A DNA stretch of 44,357 nt from Candidatus Omnitrophota bacterium. Lineage in GTDB: Bacteria; Omnitrophota; Gorgyraeia; Gygaellales; Profunditerraquicolaceae. The translations under genes were made by a program, and so were the position numbers. The stretch is from assembly GCA_028718245.1 (NCBI GenBank), contig JAQUME010000003.1:1-44357 (forward strand), given 5' to 3'. The notes beneath the pieces were generated by a model. The model was not told where the DNA came from. It searched no databases and saw only the letters and a program-made list of their open reading frames with translations. Of this stretch, positions 36,676 through 44,357 are shown in pieces (the first letter of the stretch is position 1; every line of letters begins with the position of its first letter).

Positions 36676-36716
36676 TGTCCAATCTGTATTTTGTTGTTTA
36701 CAAAGTGTCCAATCTG
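36676..36716 (+). repeat. Two direct copies of TGTCCAATCTG, 30-bp period
   Basis: TGTCCAATCTG at 36676 and 36706; same motif at 25577 and (inverted) 25374. Confidence 0.7.
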
Positions 36717-36792
36717 ACACAAAACAGCAAGGGAGTTGGCTAAAATCGTCCCGAATCAATGAATCCTCCATTCAGCCAGCTCCCTTTAATTT

Positions 36793-36852
36793 TAGGGACG
36801 TTTCCCAATCCAAAGCAGGACCGGGTCCGGATCCAATCGGGAAAGTGTACCC
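36793..36852 (-). repeat. Degenerate solo copy of the RAYT-element repeat
   Basis: tttagggacgtttcccaatccaaagcaggaccgggtccggatccaatcgggaaagtgtaccc aligns with both RAYT-element repeats. Confidence 0.65.
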
Positions 36853-36978
36853 AAGAGAAGAGGGCTTTTTGAAGTCCCTCTTTTAAGCTGTTTTTTGCTT
36901 CAATTCAAGGCCTATTCAGGCCTATTATATAATAAATATTATAATAAGAAAACGCTACCTTTTCAGACGGAAATTTCC

Positions 36979-37008
36979 TTGACAAGCACAAAAATTATGT
37001 GTTATACT
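36979..37008 (+). promoter_or_regulatory. Consensus promoter of riboswitch 2
   Basis: TTGACA - 18 bp - TATACT. Confidence 0.7.
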
Positions 37009-37024
37009 TTGAGCGTAATACAGA

Positions 37025-37125
37025 TAAGTAGCGAAAGGGTAAACCCCGAGTAATCGGGGGGCACAAAGCCACGGATCCGAAGATCAACTCAAAGTAACAA
37101 GATAAGGACAGCCGGGCTGCCGAAT
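37025..37125 (+). ncRNA. Cyclic-di-GMP-I (GEMM) riboswitch
   Basis: AGCGAAAGGGTAAACC, P2 CCCCGA-GTAA-TCGGGG (GNRA loop), GGGCACAAAGCCACGGATCC, GGACAGCCGGGCTGCCG. Confidence 0.88.
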
Positions 37126-37167
37126 ATCGGAAGGAAGCAGGATATTTGACAACTCGGTTTTTATTTA
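37121..37167 (+). terminator. Candidate expression platform/terminator of riboswitch 2
   Basis: CGAATATC/GATATTTG stem followed by actcggtttttattt. Confidence 0.45.
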
Positions 37168-37299
37168 ATATCTTATTAAGTAGTTTTAGAAACGTTTTAT
37201 TAAATTAAAACCACATGTCCTTAAACAACAGAACAAAGATCATCAAAGCAGCTGCTGGGGTAAGGGGAAAACTGTTTTTCGCCTTTTATACATTAGGTA

Positions 37300-40200
37300 A
37301 TGACAATGCATAAAAACCCTGAACCAAAAAACCAGGCAGAATCAAAACCAGGCCCGCAGGAGAAAACACGTTTTCAATCCAGCTTCAAGGCCTGGATCAG
37401 AATCGTAGCTTTCATAGTAGTTGCGGTCTTTCTTCCGGAGCAGGCAGCTCAAGCCGTAGAATATGATTGGCGCGTGCTTTGGAGCAAACCCGGAACACTC
37501 ACCTCATACTCCCCGAACTTAATAAAAGACCCGCGCCAGTTAGACATAGCAGTAGCAGTCAGGAACATCCTCAAAGACATTTCAGGCAAACCCGTAACCG
37601 CAATAAAGATCTCCCCCACTTTAACCATCAATTTAGAAAAGCCGCTAAACATCTCCAAGCAAAGGATAGAAGAGATCTACAATTGGCTGGCGGGAAGGCC
37701 CTGCGGCGCAAAGGCGCTTTATGATTTCTTAGCTTATAAAGGCGTTGCCGCGCAGGAGCAGGATATCGCGGTTATGGCCTTGACCACCGACATTTTAAGC
37801 GGGGTCCTTAAGCCGGAAGGCAACCCGAAGATCATCAAAAGCTCCCTTTATGCCTTATCCCGCGCCTCTGAATTCTTCGGCGCCAAGCTTTACCCGGTAA
37901 AATTTGATTTAAAGCAGGGCCTGACACCGAAAGGTGCTGTCCCCGCGTTACCCTTCATCGCTCATTTCAAAGCCGAACACTACATCCTGGTAACCCGCAT
38001 AACCGATGACAGGGTTTATTACGCGGATGAGCACAAAGAGGAGTTTCTGCCCAAGGATAAATTCTTAGATAAATTCAGCGGATACGCGCTGGTTTCCTCG
38101 GTCCCGGAGCAGGCGCAACTGCTCTCTGATAAAGAAGCGCAAGGAATAAAGGGCGCTAATGAATATGGCTATCAGGAAGATACGCCTGAATGGAATGGCG
38201 ATTGGGGTAATTATGACTATGGTTTTGATGACGGTTCTTATGAAGCAGCAATCGCGCAGGATCCTTATTATAACAGTGCAGCTTTCACGAATTACAACAT
38301 ACCGGATACCTATGGTTATAACTCTAACTTCAATCCTCCCTCTATTTCAAATTACTCCAATTACAATGTAAATTACAACGACGCGATAGCAATAGCCCAA
38401 AACGGAGGGACGATTTCGATTCCCACCCCAGTAGGCTCTACCGTCTTCTATAATGACTCAGGTATGGTTAAGATGGAGGTTTACAATGATGACCTGCGTA
38501 CAGTCAACGTAAGCCAGGTGACCGACAATTTAACGATCCCGCTGGCACAAGGAACCTGGGATAACAACAATAATTTTAGTATGCATGATATCGGGGCAGC
38601 AGGCGGGAATACTTTTGCCGCGTCAAATTTTCAAAATCCGCTTATGAACAATACCGTTAACTCAAATATAGCGTTTGATCCCAACGGCCCCACGATCGCA
38701 AGGGTTAAAAACGGGGAGACCATCGGCCTTTCCACTCCTACGGGATCTTTAGTGCTTTATCAGGATAATGGGATCACCAAGATGGAGAATTATAATGATG
38801 ACCTACACACAGTCAGTGTAAGCGCCGTGACCGACAACTTGACGATCCCGCAGGCCGGGAATATGGGAAATATTATTGAAGACGGAAGCAATAAGTGGGC
38901 ATGGAAAGTGGTTAATAAGGACATATATGTAGCCCAATTGGATGGAGGGGGCAACATCGGTGAGTTTAATCCTATGGGTAGAAGGACATTGTGGGGGCTT
39001 TTTTCGGGAGGGTTCTATCAGGATGTTTCCGGACCATTTAATCCGTCAATAGGCGATGAAGCTGCGCAAAAAATATTATCTACCGTATATGGTCCGAATG
39101 TTTCAAGCCGGCTTGATGATGTTGATTTCTCCGTAGGTATTTCAGGCCGTGAAGGGCAGGTTTATTTACACACATCCGGCGCGCCAAATCCCCATTATAC
39201 CGTTGTTTCCTCAAGTGATAAATTTGACGCGTTAAGTTTTGCCGTTAATAATCCTAATGGAGTCAGCGGAAGAGAATATTTCAATCCCGCAAGCGGCCAT
39301 ATTTTAGCAGAAACTATCGGAAGGGGTTTGTTTGATTCTCCAAATAGCACTTTAAGCGGTATTGCCCCCATGGGAGAGGCCATAGGGCAGTCGATGTATG
39401 GCCAGTTTACCACAACAATTGATTGGAATAACGGATATGTATCTTTTGCCGGCACAAAACCTGACGCGCTGTTGCAGGTAGTAAACGGCGCTCCGCAAAT
39501 GACTGCCGCGATAAATTCGGCGTGGAGCAGAGACAACAATGGGAAACTTTTAGAAATAGCCGGTCCTAATGGGACAAGCTTAAATAATGTCTTCTTAACT
39601 CCGGCAAAGGCATTCTTTGTTTCAGGTGGAGGCGGACCCGCAAAATCTTCTAAAGAGTTATTTGATGGGGTCTATAGTTTTGATGCCCAGAGTTTTAGGG
39701 GCCAGGGTCTGGATGCGATAGGCATTGATCCGTCGAGAGGTGGATCTTTTAATTTTATGGGCACCCGGCCGCACGCTACTTTAGGGGACTATGTGGAAAA
39801 TATCACAGGCTCTCCTACTCTTTACATGGTGCAAACAGATAGGGGGCTGAAAGAGCGCGTGCTTGATAACGCCCAATGGATGAAAATCAACAGAGGAGAC
39901 GGAAATTTAGTTATTGGCGCAGGAGCCAATCAGCCGGCATCACTTAGATTTGACGGTGTGGCGCAGGGAGAAACAATTAGCTTTAGAGAATCAGCGTCTT
40001 TTCTCGGAGGATATAAAGAAATTCTCCATAAAAATGTTTCACCCGTTCAAGAGTTAGTAGCTGACTATGGGCTGGGCAGAAGCTCAGCAAAGTTTACAGA
40101 CGGTTCGCATGACTTGATTGGAAGTGATGGAACGGTAAAGAGTTTTTCTTCCTACGGGGAATTAATAAACTTTTTAGATAACGGCCAGGTAGCGGCCCGT

Positions 40201-43200
40201 TCATTCTTTACAGAGAAGCCGGAAAGGGATGGCCCTAAAGATTCCGGTAAACAATCAGAACGGATATTAAACCCTGTTTTTGCAAACGCGCATATCAAGG
40301 TTGCAAACGCGAGAGGAGAAAAAGGAATATATTTTACTGCTACAGGCCTGGAATGGGGGTCTTTATTGAAATATGGCAGTACAGAATTTGAGCCGGAAAT
40401 AGGCCAAGGCACCCGTTTTTCCAGTATTAATCCAGATGAGAAAGTGAGGATAGGCAATAGTGATTGGCAGAATCTTTCCCAAAACCAGATCCGGGGAGGA
40501 GGTATTAGCCATGTCGATAATACTGGTTTTATTATTAACGAATCCGGTAAATCTCTGCCCATTATAAGAAACTACGAGGTAAACAATAAAATAGTGACTC
40601 TGGGAATTACAGATGGCGGCTCGAATTCTACAAGCAGCGCGCAAATCAACGGCATCTTAAATGGAAAAGTTGTTTCATTTGTTAGTGCCGCGGATCCCAA
40701 AAAAATTCAGTTAAGCGCTGATAAGTTAATATATGACGAAACAGGGGTGGTGATAGGGCGTCAACTTATAGATCCTCTGGTCCGCGAAAAAAGCAATATT
40801 AAGATTACAACCGGGACTCAAGCCCTGGATAAACTGTATTACAACGGCAATGCCTTGATGATCAGCGGAACCAACGGTTATATAGATGCTGTTGGGTTTA
40901 AGCCAGTAGAACGCAATCCAAATTCTCCTGCTTTGACGGAAAAAGAAGGCCCTGTAGAGTCAAATTTAAAGGTGACAAATATCCCGGATGGCTTGAGATT
41001 CAGTTCCATAGGACAAGACCCGACAGGGGCTCCTCTTGTTGCAGAATTTGAATTGGATTGGGCAAGAAGCTCATTACGCTCTACCTGGCAAGAAGCAGGG
41101 GCGCAGAACTGGATAACTGAACAAACCGCTATATTTGGAGAAACCTGGCAGCCGCACCCAGGCATAGAAACCGGACTTGTTTATTTTCAGGAATATCCGG
41201 GCAAAGATGATAAGGTTTCTGTTTTACCCGCGGGCGGCGCAGCCGAATTCACTACAGATCAATATCTAGAGGGGTATAGAATCAAGGGGACATATTCCGG
41301 AGCAAAGACATTAGACAGGACTGCTTTGGCCGAGAGATTAACAGGGGCGATTCAAACACAATTAGGGATATTTCAAAAAGAAGCAGCTAAGGCAAGCGCT
41401 AACGGCCAAGACCCGTTAGCTTCTTTAGAAAAGCTCCAGGCAGATAAATCAAGAGGCATCGTATTCCAAAAAGAGGAATTACAAGATCTTATAAAAGGCG
41501 ATAAAACCATAGCCAGTATCGCTGCCGCGGCTTTTGAAAGAGAGAATGCGGGAAGATTAGAGCAAGGTATCAGCCAGAATTTTAAAATGTCAGCCACAAT
41601 GAGTTTGGCAGCCGGTTTCTACCCGTGGGTAAGCAGGGATGGAAGCATATACGGTGACAGCGTTGACATAAGAAGCGGCGTGAGCCTTGAGGGAGTCAGC
41701 TCTGCCGATTCTACCGTGATCGTTACCACTCATGATGGACGTAAAATAGATCTATCCCAGTCCGGCATGCCGGTCAGCTACAGCAGCGGACAATTCAGGG
41801 TTAATCCTGCGGATGGGCTTAACTGGTTTTCTTTCCCGCTTAATACCGGCGGCGGCGAGGCGCCAAAACGCGAAGGAAATGTAACCGTAAAAGCCACTGA
41901 GTCCCGGTTAGTAGATAATTATTCTTCCTCCAACGGCATACCTGTAAATGCCAGCCTGCCGCGGTATATAGGCAATCCTTTGCTTTATGGCCAGGACAAG
42001 GTGATCAACCTAAATCTGGGAGCAGCGCAGCCGAATGTGATGAGTTTTAAGGGATATGATTTTGAAGGAAAGGTTCCTTTTTATGTCGGCGGGGAATTGG
42101 TAGGAGTTGAGGGCAGATTAACATTTTATGAGGATGGCGAGAAGAAAGGCCAGCCCAATTTAAGCCAAATCAAGAGCGTAGAATATCAATATAATCAGCC
42201 GGGATTTTTAATTGAAAGAAGAGAAGGCGCCAGCCCTGTTTTTATTCCTGCTGTGCATCTGGCAGGAAGCACTTATACAAACATGAAATTGGGGGATGAA
42301 AACCCCAGGTTTGTCCCTGCCGGAGCAAATCCCGATATAAACAACTATCTTAAGGTAAGCGAACAGGCCTTTTTCTTCAAAAACGGCTTACAAATAGCGG
42401 ATGTCATTAATAAAAATGTTTATGATGCAAATTCAGGCCTATTTAAAATAAGCATTGATACCAAAGGTGCCCCGATCGACTTTTTCAGCCGAAATGAAGT
42501 TCCGCCTACCCAGCGCCAGGAGCCTAACTTTGATCAGTTTATGAAAGAATCCATTATGACAGCACTGGGCGCACAAATGTTATCCTTCGAAGGCAGCAGG
42601 TTACAATTAGCGGATTTAGTGACTCCTTCGCTGTTAGCGAGCCGGGTAGATGAACAGTACCATACATCTATGAATATACCAAACGCCTCGCAATACCGTG
42701 TAAGCGGATATGATAAAGACGGCAGGGTTTTGGGCTTTGCTTATACCGGCAGCGGTAAACTTGGTTTTGGCGCCGGATTCGGCAACGACCTTATTCCTTT
42801 AGCAGGCACACCCGGTTCGCATTTTAAAGTTGACAGCGGAGAGTTCCAGGTATACAGGGATAAGCCATTTATTTATGCCGGGAAAGAAATTTCAGGAGGA
42901 CTGGAAGAGAATTTTATCGGCCAGCGTTCTTTAACTTATTCCGGCAGCCAGCCGTACAATGTATATATAGATCCTGAATATGGGACCTTTGCCAGCGCCG
43001 GAACGCGTTACAGGGAAGAGCGCACCTTCAATGGAGAAGACATTGGTAATAATAAAATTTTTACCGGGATAAGCGTGGTAGAAGGCAAGCATAAGACATA
43101 CTTCGAGAGAGAGAATACAAACTGGTTGAAGCATGGAATACGAAATGAAACAGGCCTTGATTCAAGGACCTCTGAACTGGTAAACAACGGGAAACCTACC

Positions 43201-44357
43201 CTTACGCCCTTTAGCCGTAAAGAATATATAAGCTTAGAAAGGGAGGGGAATAAGATATCTTCAGATAGTTTTCTTGAAGGGATTGTCCGTTTAATGCCCG
43301 AGAAAGGAAGAGTGGATTTCGTAAATTATGCCGTTGATCATCTGTATTTGTTCCAGAATAAATATCTGGTAGGCAAAGGCAATTACTGGATGCCTCATTC
43401 GACATTTGAGTCATATGGCGGCGGAAGCGGGAGTGAGGTTAAGGCAGGCCCCAGCGATGCGTTTCAACGTCCGAATCAAGCAGGAGGGGTTACCTATACC
43501 GGAGACCGGTTAGCTTTTAATATAGATTGGCAGGGCACATCATTATCGCTGCCAACAGCCTATTTTTGGGCGCCTGGTTCAACTATAAGGTTAATGGCCG
43601 GAGACAGATTTGTCAGCAACATTGAGATTAACGACGCCAAGGGTTTGATCACATTCCAAAAAGAATCAAGCATAGTTGATGTAAGAGGAGATTCAACCAT
43701 ATTTTATGCGCAGCAAACATCTCCGGACGGCAAAACAGTAACAGTGCCTTTTTATGAATCCGGGCACTGGTCGAATGGGACCTCAACAGATGGCGTTTAC
43801 TCCCAAAGTCCCGCCCCTAAAGGTAATCCCCAAGCCGACCTCATTAAATATATTTACCAGGGAGAAATGAGCGGCCCGCTTGCGGTTAAGTTTACTCAAG
43901 ATGCCGTGGCTTACGGGATGATACCTCAAGAGGAAAGTTTCCGCTATCAGGGCTATCAGAAGCTTGTGAATAAGACAACCTTTGTTCCCGACGCGGAGAA
44001 AGGGTTTATTACCGGAAAAAGCAGAATTGTGCCTGATCTTGAGCAAAATCCGAACTCTTTAACTTTAGAAGCCAAGATACGCGGCGGCGGTTTTCGCCAA
44101 GGATGGAATTATATATATGGTAAAGAAAATAGCATTGTGGGTTGGGGTCCCATTATCACAGACGGAAAGATTGGCAATGTGGGTCCCAAATCTCCGCTGG
44201 GCCTGGCTTTATTAACCCGAGGGCTGGAAATCTCAGGGGTTAGAAAAGGAAGCAGTGGAGAAGCCGATACCTATAAAGTAGACGCGCAGACATTAGCTTA
44301 TAATTTTGGGAATAAAGCTATAAATTTTGACAACCATCTTTTGCAGTTTAACGGGGT
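37300..44357 (+). CDS. Giant secreted/surface protein with N-terminal C39-peptidase-like domain; 3' end outside window (start 37300 or 37306)
   Basis: Frame 1 spot-checked open in many lines up to the window end; N-terminal TM/signal AWIRIVAFIVVAVFLPEQAAQA; RPCGAKALYDFLAYKG...EHYILVTRITDDRVYYADEH C39-like; no + strand ORF of track covers it because it lacks an in-window stop. Confidence 0.88.
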   Translation, partial: MTMHKNPEPKNQAESKPGPQEKTRFQSSFKAWIRIVAFIVVAVFLPEQAAQAVEYDWRVLWSKPGTLTSYSPNLIKDPRQLDIAVAVRNILKDISGKPVTAIKISPTLTINLEKPLNISKQRIEEIYNWLAGRPCGAKALYDFLAYKGVAAQEQDIAVMALTTDILSGVLKPEGNPKIIKSSLYALSRASEFFGAKLYPVKFDLKQGLTPKGAVPALPFIAHFKAEHYILVTRITDDRVYYADEHKEEFLPKDKFLDKFSGYALVSSVPEQAQLLSDKEAQGIKGANEYGYQEDTPEWNGDWGNYDYGFDDGSYEAAIAQDPYYNSAAFTNYNIPDTYGYNSNFNPPSISNYSNYNVNYNDAIAIAQNGGTISIPTPVGSTVFYNDSGMVKMEVYNDDLRTVNVSQVTDNLTIPLAQGTWDNNNNFSMHDIGAAGGNTFAASNFQNPLMNNTVNSNIAFDPNGPTIARVKNGETIGLSTPTGSLVLYQDNGITKMENYNDDLHTVSVSAVTDNLTIPQAGNMGNIIEDGSNKWAWKVVNKDIYVAQLDGGGNIGEFNPMGRRTLWGLFSGGFYQDVSGPFNPSIGDEAAQKILSTVYGPNVSSRLDDVDFSVGISGREGQVYLHTSGAPNPHYTVVSSSDKFDALSFAVNNPNGVSGREYFNPASGHILAETIGRGLFDSPNSTLSGIAPMGEAIGQSMYGQFTTTIDWNNGYVSFAGTKPDALLQVVNGAPQMTAAINSAWSRDNNGKLLEIAGPNGTSLNNVFLTPAKAFFVSGGGGPAKSSKELFDGVYSFDAQSFRGQGLDAIGIDPSRGGSFNFMGTRPHATLGDYVENITGSPTLYMVQTDRGLKERVLDNAQWMKINRGDGNLVIGAGANQPASLRFDGVAQGETISFRESASFLGGYKEILHKNVSPVQELVADYGLGRSSAKFTDGSHDLIGSDGTVKSFSSYGELINFLDNGQVAARSFFTEKPERDGPKDSGKQSERILNPVFANAHIKVANARGEKGIYFTATGLEWGSLLKYGSTEFEPEIGQGTRFSSINPDEKVRIGNSDWQNLSQNQIRGGGISHVDNTGFIINESGKSLPIIRNYEVNNKIVTLGITDGGSNSTSSAQINGILNGKVVSFVSAADPKKIQLSADKLIYDETGVVIGRQLIDPLVREKSNIKITTGTQALDKLYYNGNALMISGTNGYIDAVGFKPVERNPNSPALTEKEGPVESNLKVTNIPDGLRFSSIGQDPTGAPLVAEFELDWARSSLRSTWQEAGAQNWITEQTAIFGETWQPHPGIETGLVYFQEYPGKDDKVSVLPAGGAAEFTTDQYLEGYRIKGTYSGAKTLDRTALAERLTGAIQTQLGIFQKEAAKASANGQDPLASLEKLQADKSRGIVFQKEELQDLIKGDKTIASIAAAAFERENAGRLEQGISQNFKMSATMSLAAGFYPWVSRDGSIYGDSVDIRSGVSLEGVSSADSTVIVTTHDGRKIDLSQSGMPVSYSSGQFRVNPADGLNWFSFPLNTGGGEAPKREGNVTVKATESRLVDNYSSSNGIPVNASLPRYIGNPLLYGQDKVINLNLGAAQPNVMSFKGYDFEGKVPFYVGGELVGVEGRLTFYEDGEKKGQPNLSQIKSVEYQYNQPGFLIERREGASPVFIPAVHLAGSTYTNMKLGDENPRFVPAGANPDINNYLKVSEQAFFFKNGLQIADVINKNVYDANSGLFKISIDTKGAPIDFFSRNEVPPTQRQEPNFDQFMKESIMTALGAQMLSFEGSRLQLADLVTPSLLASRVDEQYHTSMNIPNASQYRVSGYDKDGRVLGFAYTGSGKLGFGAGFGNDLIPLAGTPGSHFKVDSGEFQVYRDKPFIYAGKEISGGLEENFIGQRSLTYSGSQPYNVYIDPEYGTFASAGTRYREERTFNGEDIGNNKIFTGISVVEGKHKTYFERENTNWLKHGIRNETGLDSRTSELVNNGKPTLTPFSRKEYISLEREGNKISSDSFLEGIVRLMPEKGRVDFVNYAVDHLYLFQNKYLVGKGNYWMPHSTFESYGGGSGSEVKAGPSDAFQRPNQAGGVTYTGDRLAFNIDWQGTSLSLPTAYFWAPGSTIRLMAGDRFVSNIEINDAKGLITFQKESSIVDVRGDSTIFYAQQTSPDGKTVTVPFYESGHWSNGTSTDGVYSQSPAPKGNPQADLIKYIYQGEMSGPLAVKFTQDAVAYGMIPQEESFRYQGYQKLVNKTTFVPDAEKGFITGKSRIVPDLEQNPNSLTLEAKIRGGGFRQGWNYIYGKENSIVGWGPIITDGKIGNVGPKSPLGLALLTRGLEISGVRKGSSGEADTYKVDAQTLAYNFGNKAINFDNHLLQFNG

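Noticed and set aside
25374-36716. Composite transposon of ~11 kb bounded by inverted TGTCCAATCTGA copies
   Set aside because: The motif orientation is outward-facing rather than TG...CA ends, other copies lie between or outside, and no target duplication is visible; kept only as a motif finding.
36901-36950. caggcctattcaggcctatt short tandem repeat and AT-rich palindrome
   Set aside because: Only two short units followed by AT-rich sequence; too weak to call a functional element.
38159-38371. 70-aa + ORF within the giant gene
   Set aside because: Out of frame with the giant ORF (frame 2 vs frame 1) and without plausible RBS or domain.
40152-40562. 136-aa minus ORF within the giant gene region
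   Set aside because: Shadow frame opposite the open giant reading frame.
1-44357. CRISPR arrays or rRNA operons
   Set aside because: No regularly spaced identical direct repeats with unique spacers and no rRNA-like conserved segments were seen.

Overview
The window looks like part of one bacterial chromosome. Gene content and style suggest Candidatus Omnitrophota or a relative, but that is inference only. From left to right: (1) The C-terminal end of an unknown protein (2-229). (2) A co-oriented surface-glycan/lipid modification cluster (451-12803): GT2, DegT aminotransferase, two paralogous divergent U32-peptidase-like proteins with an extra C-terminal Cys cluster, a GT39/ArnT-like transferase, a SPASM radical SAM protein, two B12-binding-type radical SAM proteins, an alkaline-phosphatase/sulfatase-fold protein and a methyltransferase. 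(3) A minus-strand block (12812-18259): Dpm1-like GT2, O-antigen ligase/polymerase, REC-GGDEF response regulator, GAF histidine kinase and FIST-domain sensor. (4) tRNA-Glu(CTC). (5) A Tad/Flp-type pilus locus: parvulin lipoprotein, CpaB, a CpaC secretin fused to a TonB-C-like domain, a CpaE-CpaF fusion, TadB, TadC, about ten pilin/TadE/TadG-like genes and accessory proteins. This locus is interrupted by a RAYT/Y1 transposase element with ~70-bp inverted repeats and by a transposase-like gene. (6) A strong c-di-GMP-I (GEMM) riboswitch with its own promoter, upstream of a giant secreted protein gene. That gene starts near 37300, has an N-terminal C39-peptidase-like domain, and stays open to the window end (>=2352 codons); the ORF track omits it. 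A second GEMM-like leader with a terminator precedes the pilin array. The most interesting candidate system is a c-di-GMP-responsive Tad pilus with many divergent pilins, a coiled-coil 'pilin', and a riboswitch-controlled giant protein.
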